DNA from: Acanthornis magna
Taxonomy: Eukaryota; Chordata; Aves; Passeriformes; Acanthizidae
NCBI GenBank assembly: GCA_036785705.1
Contig: JAWUZG010000084.1
Coordinates: forward strand, 6,259,001 to 6,323,000
Length of the DNA stretch: 64,000 bases
Reading direction: 5' to 3'
Shown here: piece after piece, positions 1 through 13,238 of the stretch
How the letters are laid out: each line of letters begins with the position of its first letter
Position numbering within the stretch: position 1 is the stretch's first letter
Program-made: the position numbers and the translations under genes
Notes under the pieces: generated by a model
What the model was told of the DNA's origin: nothing
The model's input: only the letters and a program-made list of their open reading frames with translations
The model's database searches: none

Positions 1-2594
1 AGTGTGGTGCTGTTCACTCAGGATGGCAAATAAATTGTTATGGAAAGTACTGTAGTTTCCCTGTTTATCTTCTAGATTCCATTGTTTCTTCAGAAAATCA
101 TTTCTGAGTTAACTAGATAATGAGAATTTTAGAAAAAAATACTGTAGTTGGTTCCAACTTCTAATTTAAATATTTCCTTTAACAAAAACACATAAATGGC
201 ATGTTCAGTTAGTAACTTCATCCTCTCTGTTCTGTAAAAATATACTTTTTTTGTTTTCAACAAGGTTAAAAACATAACACTTGGAGGGAACACCAAGAAA
301 ATTAATTTGTAGGTTGTCTTTAGGTGCCATGGAAATTCAAATAAACATTGTTCTAAGTAAGAAACATTAACAACAACAAAAAAGTTTGTGTTGGAAAAAA
401 TATTTACATGCCTTAGAAACATGTTCAACACAATTCAGCATCATCTTATTTGCAGAGATCAAACGATATCATTGGTATTAATTTATCTTTAGATAGAACT
501 GAATTCTTTTTTGCATAGCTATAGACATTATATATTTTGTTTGTTAAGCTAGCTTGGCAATTGTTACTTGTTTGTAGTCAGTTGTTAGGTATAAAGAAGA
601 AATAAAAGGAAGATGTGAAAAAAGGTGAGTGGAATGTACATTAAGTGTTTCTGGAAAACCTAGAAACTCTAGTTCTAAGGTCTAGCTTTCTATTTCTCTC
701 TTATTTCTTTTGGTCTGTGAGGAAAAATATTGGGAAGATGGTTTCCTAATGACTGCAGCCTGGGATTTGGATAGAAAAGAACATTAATGAAGAGAATTAA
801 GATTTTAATTCTTAAGAATTTAATTTCTTAGCCAGTATAGTTAAGAATTAAGTGAAGGATAGAAACTGTATCTCTTTAGCTCACTATTCCTTCCACTGCC
901 CCAAGCAATTTTTTTGGAAGGTAATCTGAAGTAAGTCACTTCAGGAAATGCTGTTATATAAAAAAAGTTTAATTTTATCCTAACAAAATTTGTCTCCCTG
1001 GGCTTCCCTGTAGTCATGTGAGAAGAGAGAGGTTTCTGCAGAATGCAATTCAGAGAGCCTAAATTAAATTCCTGATTTTAGGACAGGAACTTAAGCTGAT
1101 TGAAAAACAAACAAAAAACCCAAACCAAACAAACAGAAAACTTCTGGAGACAAATGGTCTTAGGCTAAAGTGAGTCCTCATGAAACATTTCCTTTTACAT
1201 ATTCTTATGCCTCTCAATCTGTTGAAGGCATGTAGTATTATTACTAATTTAGTGTTGAAGATGATGTACAAAATGAAATAGGTCTGGGCTCTTTTTCTTC
1301 TCTTGATCCTTCCCTGCAGAGAACATCAACTTTGCTGTTACTGGTTTTGGTAGGAACATTTGAAAGGAATCTGAGATCAGCATTTAGCAACTGTATCCAG
1401 CCATATCCAAACCTGTGAACCTTTGAATGAAAACAGCATTTTCAGCTGGCAAGTAAAAGCAAGTATCTGCATTGTCTGTGAGACAACAATTGCTTCCTCA
1501 GCTTATCAAGTTTTGATTTCTCTGTATCAACTCTAATAACTATACAAATGCAAAACTGGTGTTCAGTTCAATTTAACTGCATTGACAGAGACAAGCAAAC
1601 TAGATGAAGTTTCTTAATGGGTATCAAATCACAATTCCTAAGGCAAAACTGTGAGCTTGAGAGCTTCAAGGGGAAGAGGGATGCTGAGGTGAAAACTTGG
1701 CTTTTGGGTGTTGGAAGAACTGTTTGTCATGTTTCTTTGCTTGCCTGTACTCCCAGGATCTGATATTAGGAAGCTTTCCCTGCTTAGTCCTGTCCTGCAG
1801 GCCCTACAGTGGGAGGAGAGATATGACCTGCTAAGGTTAAGGGCATAATTGTGTTGCAGCAAAACAGCACAGGGAGAACTCGCAGATTTAGAGGCAAACA
1901 AAATATACGGTTGTCTCTTCAAAGTAGAGAGTGGAAGCTTTGTTTGGAAGTTTGTCTTTCTGTAGTGAGAGGAAGCTTTGATTTTTTTTATTTTTTTTTT
2001 TTGTGGAAAAGAAAGTAGGTTTCTTACAAAGTTTGCTAGACAAGAATTAAATATAATTGTTTTGATCTTGTGCATCTGTGGTGTAGAATCTAACAATAAT
2101 GAATGAAAAATTATAATTATATATATTATCTCTTTGTGGAATTTCTGTTATAGATTCAGTTTACTAGGAACACAAGGGAAATAATATAGTGTGAAATAAC
2201 TTCTAGACTTGTGAAGTCATGTGACCTTTTTCAAATTTCAAATATCTCAGGGGGAAGGCCATCTATTGTATCTTAGACCAATCTTATATTTTTGTTTTTT
2301 ACATTTATTTGCCTACTAAAACCTGATGTTTATACTGGCTGAACTAGTAAGAAATATCAGAAAAAGAGAAGAGATACCTCTAGCCTCTATCGCAGAAATT
2401 TTAATTTATTCCTACTGCTATATATTCTGTGAGAGAAAACCAGTGGGAGTGCAAGAGCATCTTAAGACATTCTGCCAGTTTGTACCATTGATTTGAGCCA
2501 AGATTATTGTCATGTTTATTCTGACTCAGCCACACGTGAGGCTTTTGGACCAGGAGTGTAGGCAGCAGTGTACAGCTGAATAGATGTGATAGGG

Positions 2595-2812
2595 AGAGGT
2601 GTCATCTCAGAACAAGAAAGACACATTTTTGCAGTGAGAACAATTATTCACTGGAACAACCTCCCCAGGGATGTGGTAGTGTCCCCATTGCTGGAGATTT
2701 TCAAGATACAAGTTAGGATGCTCAATAATCTCATCCAGACTCCCTTTCCCACAAAGGGTTGGGCAAGTCAATCTTCCAAGGTCCTTTCCAACCTGGGCTG
2801 TTCTGTGATTCA
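2595..2812 (+). repeat. CR1 LINE, 3' fragment
   Basis: The stretch reads like the CR1 3' end: a segment meaning 'one finds N lines, net effect of insertion' is absent, but the typical order is there, namely CTGGAACAACCTCCCCAGGG, then CTGGAGATTTTCAAG, then the terminal TCCAACCTGGGCTGTTCTGT followed by GATTC. Only the last 200 bases or so are present, as expected from 5' truncation of CR1 during reverse transcription. It carries a 77-codon open frame that is a by-product of the repeat. Confidence 0.8.
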
Positions 2813-3719
2813 GCAATAAATAAGTAGGAAAAAGATGGAGAACAGCAATAATGCTTTGTAATCGAGAGGTGTGTAAACCTTCATGTCAGTCTCAGATTCT
2901 TGATCTTCTAGGAGAGGAAGTTTCTACATTGATTTGCACCTGTTTCTTCTATTAAAAGGTATTGAAGTCAAATGGGATTTTCTTCACAGAGCTATAAAAT
3001 TAGGAATGTCATTTAGTGTGTGTGCAAGCAAATGTACATGTATGTGTAAGACTGCAAAGTTTGAAAAGTGTTGGTTCACTTTCTTTCCTCCTGTGAAACT
3101 CAGTTCTTTTTGTATGATGCATCTTAAAGAACTAAAGACTCTTTCAGTGGTCTGCCACCTGAATAGCGTCTTTAAAATATCTGAAGATTGTTCATATGGA
3201 AGAATCTAAATGTGACAAAGCAGGGAGGTGCCACACATTCTTCAGACTGAGATATGTTTACCTCTTCAAGGAAGCTGCTTAGGAATCAGCACAGTGTTGT
3301 CCTGGATCTTGGTCCTGGCTGTGGTCTTAGCATGTACTGTTTATGTTAACTAGAAAAATGTAAGAGAAGTCCTTTTCTTCCATTGCTTTCTTTTGCCTGT
3401 TGTTCTGTCCATCCCTTTCTTCAACATTGTTAATTACTCATGATGGACAAAAAGGCGTTTTTCTTTTGCTTACTTTCTCACAGTAAATTTCTTTCAGAAA
3501 TTGAAGCTGCTTCCACCAGTGAACACAAGGGCTGCACATCCAGGTCTTGCAAACCATTCATCTGATCCCATCTATGGATCATGTTCATGCTACTCCAAAA
3601 GCAGAAACCTTCTTTAACATTCATTGTTGTCAACCATCTACAGATCAGGCCTTTCCAGGTCCGGGGGCTGTATAGAACTACCACTGTATCTCTCTTCTAA
3701 ATGCATCTAATCTATGAAC

Positions 3720-4620
3720 TGATTTATGTACTCCAATTCTTTCTCAGCTTCCTGTGGTAACAAGTTCAATTGTTTAATTGTATGCTGTTGTGAAGGAGCT
3801 TCTTTTGTACTCAAAATAATGACTAATAACTAATTTTTAGTCTAATAACTGCTTTTTGCATCCTTATCCATGTGTACTGTGAGGAATTGTGAGCAAATAA
3901 TTAACAGGCCACCCCAATCTGATCATCATTTTCTAACCTGTTTCTATTCCAGTCTTTCTTCTATGAACCTTTTTTTTTTTTTTTTAATGTTGGGGGTTTT
4001 CTGTTGTTGTTCTTTTTGGGGGGGTGTGTGCTTCTTTTGTTTTGTTTTCTTTTGGTTTTTTTTTTTGAGATGTGACTAGAACTGTTTTAAAGATTTGGGC
4101 TCATATTCTATGCTGTTTTCAGCTCTTTCCTATTAATTCTTAACATTTTTGCCTTTTTGTCTGCTCCTGAATGCTATTTTCAGAGAACTATTCAAAATTA
4201 CTCTGATCTCTTACCTGACTTGTAAAGCATAATGGTTGTCTCTGATTCAGCCAAGTATATTTTATATTTCCTTTTTTCCCATGTGCATTGATTTGCCTTT
4301 TTCACCTGACATTTTATTAGTCAGGTGCTCAGTGTCCCATAAACTACCTTGGCTGCCTTTAGATCTGATTTTCCCGTCTTGTCTTTAATCATCTCTACGG
4401 ATCCCCTTTTCCAGATTCTTCATGACTATGTTGAATGCTTCAGTACCTGTGGAAGTGTAATCTCTGCAGCACACAGAGTAACTTCTGTCCTTTATTTTCT
4501 TCCTTCAGTTGCAAGAGCTATTTCTCTTTTGCTGTGTGAGAGCAGTTTCCTTAAGATGCTTGATAGAAAATTTTGTCAAAACCTCTCTTTGAAAAATACT
4601 TGTTGCGTGTACTAAAATGC
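3720..4620 (-). repeat. Ancient degenerate CR1-like LINE
   Basis: Several segments in order resemble, in reverse complement, the body and 3' region of old amniote CR1 elements: around 3,755-3,815 (helped by the phrase GGTAACAAGTTCAATTG), 4,065-4,090 (TTTTTTGAGATGTGACTAGA), 4,185-4,210, 4,275-4,320 and 4,410-4,440 plus 4,550-4,600. Divergence is high and a T/G-rich tract at about 3,969-4,070 interrupts it. This is similarity recalled from memory, not an alignment, so borders are approximate. No intact reading frame remains. Confidence 0.65.
3969..4070. repeat. T-rich and T/G-rich low-complexity tract
   Basis: A T run of about 16 is followed by TTGGGGG, GTTGTTGTT, a run of seven G, and TTTTG-type repeats, ending in a second T run. 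It lies within the ancient CR1 copy and must postdate it or have grown from its sequence. Confidence 0.85.
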
Positions 4621-7087
4621 ATATTAACGTCTCTAAAAGACTTTAGTGAAATAGAAAATTTGGAATGCCAGACAGTCCTGTATTAATTTGTCATTCTTGT
4701 ATCTAGATCTATTTAGTACTAAAATATTACATTAATTTCTTATCTAGGACAGTTATTATCTAAAAGTTAGGAACTAGGATGAAAGTCTTAAGTGATAATA
4801 AAATTATAAAGCAATCAGTCCTCAAATCAGAAGTTTGTTTAGTTTGGGCAGAATAGCAAAGCAGTTGAAGGTCAACATCAAAATATTGAAGGAGGTGTTT
4901 GGAAAGAATGAGTGTCCTTCATTGCTTATAGTGTTTGCCTTTATCTCAGTCTCTTCAAGGCTTTTTATTTGCCTTCCACTGCCTCAGGGAGCTAATGCAC
5001 AGCTTTTTGTCTTGGCATTTGCCAGAATGTTGTCCAGAGGCATTCTAAAACCTCAAAACTTTTATTAATAATAAAATTTTTGAAGCATTGGTATTTCAGC
5101 ATTTCTTCTATTGAAGATTAGTCCCATCTATGTAGTACTATGGTAGTGTTAAAATGACAATTAGTTCCTTCTATATCTTCCTTTAAGAGATATTTTCTAA
5201 ATACTTTACCTGGGTTTGTGTTTTTTATTTTGTATTATATTAGAATCACTGAATCTTTTTCATTCCATAATTTTCTGCAACTGTCTCAAACTTAAAATAA
5301 TGGGTTCCATTACTTTAATGCAACCTTGTTTAGTTTATTTAATATAAAGAAAGAAAAAAAGTTCAGGTAATAAATCTTAATGAATGGAGACTATATACAC
5401 ATGATATACAATTTGTTTATAAGTAGGCAAATACAAAATGCCATTTGGACGCATTTTACATGAAGTTATAAAATTAGCATAATTAAACACACATCACAAT
5501 TTCTTAGTAATGACAATAGCAATATTGAATTCTAGCATAGCTGCTAAAGTGCAGTGAAACAGGGCTAAGAAACATGAGTTCTGATCGATTTAGCTCATTA
5601 TCAAGATATGACTGCTACTCCTTTCCCACTTTGTCTCCTTGCTTCTCCTCTAGGAGTTATCAAACTTTCAGCGGCTGCAATGGAACAGGATATGTCATCC
5701 AACCTCAGTCATTAGCACAGAGCTGGACTGCTGGCTGTGAACTGAGTGACTGAAATACAGTTCTGTGCCTTGCTCTCTGCTCTTACTGCAGACATGGAGC
5801 GCCCTGAAAAAAACAGACAACAATTGCAGTGGGTCTGATACTTCTGTGGCAGATCTTGACCCATGACATGTCTTGAAGTTTCTTTGAAGTCTCATAGAAT
5901 ATGAGTAACTAACTGTGCTCCTTTTAAGCCCTTCTCACATCTGTCATTTTCATTTTAGGTTTTGAGGTAAAAATTTCAAGACTAGTGTATACACTATAGC
6001 CCTCAAAGCATAGAGTTCTCTTTCCCTTCAGAAGTAGTTCTTTGGTTTAAGCTCATCTCTTTTCCTGGGCCTCCCTGTGCACAACACTGATAAAACCATA
6101 CTAAATGATTGTGGGCTTTTTTAGATGTTGATGAGATGAGATTGTGCATAAAGCCGGTACATTATTTTTTGGATCAGTTCCTGGATATAATCAGGAATGG
6201 AATGGTGTTGGCTAAATAATTTTATCAGGGAAAGATTTTGATGAAGGACATGAGGAACATTTTGCTACATTTGGCTTGTGCTATTCCAGAAGAGAAGGGC
6301 TGTTGTTTTCCTCAAAGCGTTTTTCTAAACTGTCTAATTACCCAGAAAAATGTGGGGTTTTGGTACAGTATGTGCCAGTCAATGCATAAAAATTCCTTTC
6401 TTGTTCTGATAGCTTTGATCTTTATTATTAACTTTCCTAGTTCGGAGTTTTGGAGAGCAATCATTGAACATGGCAGAAATAAGGTTAGCAAACCGTGTGT
6501 TCTCAGTGTGTTTTATCTGGTAGACTTCTAAAAGAAAATGAGAAGTTATTTTTCTTATAATGCTTTCTAGAAGATGCAAGCCAATGAGTATAGAATCCAA
6601 ATTAGAGTGCAAACTGTAAAGTTCCTGAATCTAGAATTTTAACAAGCAACCAAAATAGGCCTCATTTTCTTCCTGCTGAGAAGAGTTTAAAAGTAAGAGG
6701 AATTGTGCAGTTCATTCACTTAAATCATCAAAGGTTAGCTTTGATGTTGCACATTTGGAAATGCTGACTGCAGTCTTGTCCATATGCAGTAAACATCTGT
6801 GTTTCCTTAAAGTGAGGAAACCACAAATAGATGGTTAAATTCTCCTTTTGGTCCTCAGTGTTAATAATTGGAAGACAAATTCATGTAGGATTGTTGAGCT
6901 GCTACTGAAGTGGACGGTGTGAAAGAACATTTACTTCTTTACTTTTAAGGACACATGAAAAAGAAAAGGTTGAATCGTCCCTTTTTTGCTTTTTAGCATA
7001 ACCATGTTCTCCCAGTCCTGAGATTATGTAGGTAGAGACTTTGAAGTGTACTTTGTCTTGTAGTGGAAAGGCTGCTCTGGAGTAATT

Positions 7088-7126
7088 TTGGGTTTTGGTT
7101 TTGTTTGGGGTTTTGGTTTTTCTTTG
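7088..7126. repeat. TTTTGG low-complexity tract
   Basis: Repeats of GGTTTT and GGGGTTTT in irregular order, on the + strand as T and G only. It is the same kind of tract as those near 4.0, 13.8, 16.7 and 61.4 kb. Confidence 0.8.
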
Positions 7127-8872
7127 GTACTAGCAATAATCTCTAGTCCCTCATTTTGGATTCTGATGGTGTGCAGAACTTCGAGAACACAGGAAATGGG
7201 ACTTGCTTCTCTTTTCTCACAAACAACTGCTTGCTTTCATTTTCAGACCATCCTTTCTGCAGGTCAGCAAATCGCTTCTTTCTAAAATGAAAAAGCAGTA
7301 TGCTTTCTCCCTTTCCCCCACATTAGAATAGAGAGCTCAGGTTGAATTTTCCTGAAACTACCTCATCTGTATGTCAAATATGGAAAAAACAAAGGCAAAT
7401 TATTTGTCCTATAATTTTGGCCATGGGTTCTAGGCTGCAGCCACTGGGAAGTCTCCTTCTGGCCACATATAGTTCAGGCCAAGTAGCTGATTTTGGGATC
7501 TAAGAGCAGGAGAGAACCATGACACTCCTCAAGTCAAAGATACAGCCAGAGATTACCTGAGAGAGGTTTACAAGTACTCCCTGAGATTAGGTCTCCCTCT
7601 TGCGTTGCGGGTATTTTCAAACTAGGGTCAATAGGCAGAACATGACTTCTCAGTAATCAAATGAGGCATCTGTGTAGTTAGTTGTAATGGTACTATGATG
7701 CACTGCTCTACTAAAAGTTTCAGTCAGAACTCAGCTGTCAATCTTTTGACTTCAAGGATTTGTTTGCTTTGGGAGTTTGGAACATTGGTTGAATGCCAAT
7801 TCAGATCAGAAATCTGAGCAAAGTATGGAAAGCCACCATGTGAGCTGCTTGCAAAAGGGTTCATCTCACAAAGTTCACCAAATGTTATTTATGACTGAAG
7901 TTTAACTCAGTGCTGTGGTTGTGTTATAAAATAACCTTTTCAAGCATGCAAATTAATATTTTACTGTGTAAGACATAAGAACAGCCATGTCATGAGCATG
8001 CCTGATGAAACAATCTTAATGCTGACAGTTTATTTCTGTATGATGTGTGAAGTTTGGAGTATTTATTTTACCTCTGTCTTAATTACTACATCATCCTGCC
8101 TAACGCAACACCTTTGCAGCCCTCAAATGATTAAATCTAATATGCTTTATTGGTTTCACCTTGAAATTCATAACTACCTCAATTAGCCCAATTAGAAAAA
8201 GAGAGACTCTGAGGAATTTGTTGCTGATTCAGCATGAGCCTCATTGGAGGGTCATCCAATCCAATCCATTGCTAACTTGGCCAGTAAAATGCATGTGGAA
8301 TATCTTTGCTAAATGCTTCAGTAGCAGGGTGAGCTTTCTGTCTCTGAACATTGAGGGTCTTAATTTTTAAATAGCAGTATTAAAAAACCAAACTAAAATC
8401 TAGTTTCATCCAAGCTACTGAAAGTCTGTCTTTACATAGTACATAAGTTGAACTGTACTGTAAATATGCTATCTCTTCCTATCACACCTTCTAAAAATTA
8501 AATTTAAAATTATGTCAATTTGGGAATGCTTACTGGAAGAACTTCATAATGTGAAAATAACACTGTGTGACTACATCTAAAGGGTTCTTGTCAGGGTATT
8601 TATAATGTGGTCCCAGAAGCATACTGGCAGTAGCAAGGAGTAACTCAGCACACAGAAATCTGCAGATGATTCAGCAATACAGGCAAAAGGCCTTCTGCAA
8701 AGTGTGTTTGCAAAATCTTGTGTTGCATTCATGGATCTTTTGAGCAAGAAGAGGCTTTTAGCTCCAATTTTGCATTGACATCACACCTGAATGAGACAAT
8801 GAGGACTTCCTCCCCCACCCCGCCTCTTTGGATAATACTGAAAATAAACAATCATCTTTTGCATGATTAATC

Positions 8873-8906
8873 TTTATTATTATTGTTGTTGTTGTTGTTG
8901 TTGTTA
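8873..8906. repeat. TTA/TTG trinucleotide microsatellite
   Basis: Three TTA-like units run into about seven TTG units. It is a simple sequence repeat likely to vary in length between individuals. Confidence 0.95.
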
Positions 8907-10965
8907 TACCTGTTTTTAAATCTAGAGATTGATAAGAGAAACTAGTGTTGCTGCTGGCTTCAAAGTTGTGTCTGTTTCCAGGAAAAAAACTTAAAAGGTG
9001 GCATTACAAAATGTTACTGCTTTTTCACACTTCTATGTCATATGCTGGCAGGAAGGCAGAGGTGATATGATGAGCTTTGCTTTTTCACAGACTGCTAGGC
9101 CTGCAGGTTTAATGTGTACTCTAGCAACAAAATTGGACTGTGTCTGGCAAAAGCAACAATTCTTGTGACCTAATATACAGCATCCCTAGATCCAAGTTGG
9201 GGCTTTACAACCTGGATGAGTGAGCTACGAAATCTGGCAAAAAATAATAAGCATTAAGCAGTCAAAGTCCACACAATGGCTGTTTATTTGAATAAATTGA
9301 TACTGTAGTTATTCCTGTCCTGGTGTGCAGCAATATTTGAAAAAAAAAAATCAGTAGTCTAGGATCCATAATTCTTTTCTCATAAAAAGGAAGTAAGACA
9401 CATTTATGCTCTTTTGGCGTGTTCATTTTTGCCATGCAAAAAAAGAAAAAAAAAAGAAAGTGTACATGTATCACTAAAGTAAGCAGATGTGAATCTGATG
9501 CCTCCAGGAAGCATAAAATGAGAATAAAATGCTTGGTTTTGCTGCTTTGCTGTTTATCTATGCAAGATGGAGAGCAAGGGATAACCTCCCTGCTTGAAAG
9601 CCCACAATTGCATTCTAGATCCCAAAGAAAGCTATTTATTGTTGGTTTGTTCCACAGAGTATGCCCTCTGGGATTACCCTTTGTATTTGGGAAAGAAAGA
9701 ATTTTGTTTAATTTCTTCATTTGGAAATTTTTTTGCTTGACTAGCAACAAGACTCCTGGGTCACTAAGAAATAGTGTTCTGCCCTAATTGCCTTCAACTT
9801 ATTTATGTTTTTAAGTCACACCTTTGGTAGTAATTTTTTCCAAATGATGTGAATTTGATATCCTGATACCCTGGAGAGCAGAATAACTTATAGAATGTTT
9901 CTAAGTAGGAATTGCTTTCAAAAATTTTACTTCATGTAGAAATCTTAAGGTTTTTCTTAAAAAAGGATGAATTAGCACCAAGGAGCATTAATTTTTTTAA
10001 CCTAATCTTATCTGTCTCCCCTCCACACAAACACAGTTTTTCTCTTTTTACATTAACTAAGAATATAGTCAAGTGACAATTTGAGAAAATATTGTCTCAA
10101 GCTCCCAGCTCTGCCTACACCATAGACAAAAATAAATGTGTAACTAGAATGTGATGTATAATACATACAGTCCAGACAGCAGAAACATATCTAGGTTTCT
10201 CCAAATTTGTGTGAAGGAGTAGAAGAGAGAAACCCAAATGACTCTGTGTTACTGAGTAGATGATGCTCATTTAGGCAAAAGATGTTGGGTGGTAATATCA
10301 TCTCCTGGTATTCTGAATGGTACCATTGCTGTTGGGTGATTTATCCGTGCACAGGTCCTGCATCAGAGGGATCCTTCAGCACCACACAACGAAGACTGGC
10401 CCTGCCTCCTAAGCAAATTTGCACATTTCTTTCAAATAGCAAAATGTCTAGGAGCAAGAGAGAAACGTATTTTACTCACATATAATTTTCAATTTTTTGT
10501 TCTATTTTATGCTATTTAAGGTCACTGCCTTTAATGTTGCAAGGCAATAGACTTTTCTCCAGGTACTTCCTAGCTCTGAGTTTCTTTTGAGCTGCCCTCC
10601 TGAATCACGCTTAATATACTGTTCTCCCACTCTTATCTTCACACTTTTTTATATGCTGTTCCTTCTGCTTAGAAATCTTTATTCTCTGTGCCAAATATCC
10701 TCCCACTCTATGTTCACATTCTTCCTTTAAACTGCATTTCCTTAAAGTCTATCAAAAATAATCTGCAGGTTAAGAAATATAGCAACTATGCCTAGAGATC
10801 TGGCAGTCTTGATGATCTGATCATCAGATTTGGTACTGTTGGCTGAATTCTTTAACTTGTGCATAATACTGAATAAATCAGGAATTAATGTTTCCTTAAT
10901 ATCACATGTACTTTCATTTTGAATTGTTAAAATGCAGATATAGATCTAATATCGATATCCACCTG

Positions 10966-11460
10966 AGACGGACAAAGACTCCCTAACTTGTTAAGGTTAG
11001 AAAGTGTATGTTTATTTCAGCACCAGAGAGCTGCAGGGATAGCTCCCAAATGTACAGCTCCGAAGTAACAATCCAACGCAGAACTTATTTATCTATAACA
11101 AAAATGCATATTTAAAATACAGATACATATTCATAGCATAAGCGCCTCCCATTCCCTGCTTCGTATGGAAATTGGCAAAAAGTCATTAAGCATGCGTAAT
11201 TCCTGCAATGGAATTGGGCCGGTGGTTACTTTATTTGAGTCTGAGGGCTGCTTTTGAAGAAGTAATATGAGTCTTCCTCAGTGTGACCTTCTTACTTCAT
11301 TGATTTTTGACAATACATTTGACCCTGGAAAACTCCCAATGCTCTCTTCTATTGCTTCTAAGTAGGTTGCATCTGGGCAAAATTTGTAATTCTCTAGGCT
11401 CTCCTTTGAACCTCTTTTCTTAAGATTATTAATTGTCTATTCTAAACACAGCGGAGTAAA
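10966..11460 (-). mobile_element. Probable old LTR of an endogenous retrovirus (ERVL-like)
   Basis: The left edge begins TGAGACGGACAAAGACTCCC, then has TTTATT at 11,011-11,016 (AATAAA on the minus strand) about 45 bases in, followed by CAGCACCAGAGAGCTGCAGG and GGATAGCTCCCAAATG. This layout, a polyadenylation signal close to the element's end, suits an LTR lying in reverse orientation. I recall similar sequence in avian ERVL-type LTRs but could not find the right-hand terminus or a target duplication, so the right border is a guess. No retroviral gene is visible next to it. Confidence 0.5.
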
Positions 11461-13200
11461 TATCAAATAATCAAAGGGCTACTCTGAATTTAATCATTAA
11501 TTTCTTTCTAGCTGAGTTCTCCATCTTTTTCTATTTTAGTTAATTTTAACAAAACTAACTTTTATCTAAGATCTCTACATTTAAGTGTCTAAAAGAAAAC
11601 CCTATCTTTCAGTTTTCACTATATATTTTAAAAATTTTTTTAAGTACTCCGAAGTTCATCCCAACTGTTTTCCTAGAGGCCACTTGGCTGAGCTGTCCTT
11701 GTTGTCTTGTTCTTGCCATTCTAGCTGAAAGCCCATTGATGGAAAAATAATGAGGTCAGTAAGATGTCCTTCTCATAGGAGAGCTGGGTCCAATATCTTA
11801 GGCACAGATTTAACCAGATAAAATTACTATTTTGGAGTTCTGTCTCAAGAATATTTCTTCAAAGAAAAGCCCCAAAATTAATAAAAACTACAAGTGAAAC
11901 ATTTTTTTTTTCTGAACTTGTATGCAATTCTTAAAACCATTTGTTTTCACAGGGAGGTAATGCTGCTTATAACTTCATTTCCTTAAAATCTTTTTTATGC
12001 TAGATTAAAAACAAAAACTGAAAAGAAAAAAAAATTGCATCCAAACCAGAGAAATTTTAAAAAGTTTTATTCATGCAACGTTAACTCCTACTTGCCCCTA
12101 AAAGAAGAGGTTGGAATTGAGAAACTTTCAGGCTGCCTAAAATATGCTTACCTTAAAAGAAAGAGCTTTTTTTTTTTTTAATCTGGCTCTATTAGTCTAA
12201 AAAGCTAGGGAAGTACTGCTCCTCAGTGTTTCTAAAATACGTATGTTCTTAATGTGTTTGCTGATTGTCCACAGCATAATATTCAGCCTAGAATTCTTGC
12301 AAGGAAAAAACTAGAACAAGAGGTTGTAAGCCACTCCTTCATATGCTTTGCTGCAAGAGAAATAAACCTAAACACTGGCTGCTAACAAAACAGAAACTGT
12401 AAAAACATTGCTAAAACAAATGAAGCTGACATTTTACAGCAAAAGTGCTATTTTCAAACACAGTTACGATCTTTTAGTAAGTCTTAAGTTTCCATTTAGC
12501 TATGTTAAAATGATTGCCTGTGAGTGAAATCAGGTCCAGTTGCTTTTCCTCTTAATGTATCTAGGAAAAGCTAAAGCTGGGACCAGAATGGATCCTCTAG
12601 GAGTTAAGTATGGAACTCCCAAAACCCATTTTCCACTAAACTGTTTTGTAGTTAGCTTTCAGGTTTCTCTGAACTCTTTGAAAATTTTTAATACATAACC
12701 AAACCAAATGCCTTGTTGGTCTTGTTGATAATGAACCAGCACCACCTTTCACTCCCCAGCTTTTGGTTTTCAGTCTCAACAGTGAGAGTTATCTCCAGTA
12801 ACTACCCATTACTGGCGATATTCTCCTGGCTGCTCCCAGGATGCATATCAGGCTGGATATGCATCAAAACTTTTTACTTTCTGCCAGATCTAACTTTTCC
12901 TTTCTCTCATTCAAGCAGATTATTGAAAACCATCCAGTTTTATGTGTTCCTGAGAAATGAGGAAAACAGGAAGCAGAAAAAGAGATTCTTTCCTGTCATG
13001 CTGCTCTGTAAATCAAGTCCTATATGTGTAGCTTGCAGTCCCAAGGAAGTCTGTACCCACTGAGTTTGAGAGAAGTTTTTTAAAGGTGTATTTTCCTTCA
13101 GCTTTTGCTAGTTTCTTCCTTTACAATATTTTTGTGACAGAATTATTCACATTTATCCCTTGTCTCTGAGGCTGTAACCTCACAGTGTTCTGATTGTCAA

Positions 13201-13238
13201 GAAGTATTAATTAAGTAGGAATTAATTAAGGAATTAAT
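13201..13238. repeat. AATTAATT-rich short repeat
   Basis: Three close copies of ATTAATTAAG-like or GAATTAATT-like units in about 38 bases. Low complexity, no function apparent. Confidence 0.6.

Noticed and set aside
807..820. Perfect 14-bp AT-rich palindrome
   Set aside because: Expected by chance in AT-rich DNA of this length; no flanking structure.
1638..2096. 152-codon minus-strand frame
   Set aside because: No domain, no splice context, AT-rich with a poly-Lys stretch from an A run; judged random.
9262..9787. Overlapping frames of 162 and 122 codons on opposite strands
   Set aside because: Both read through A-rich or T-rich runs and neither resembles a protein; opposite-strand openness here reflects few stops by chance.
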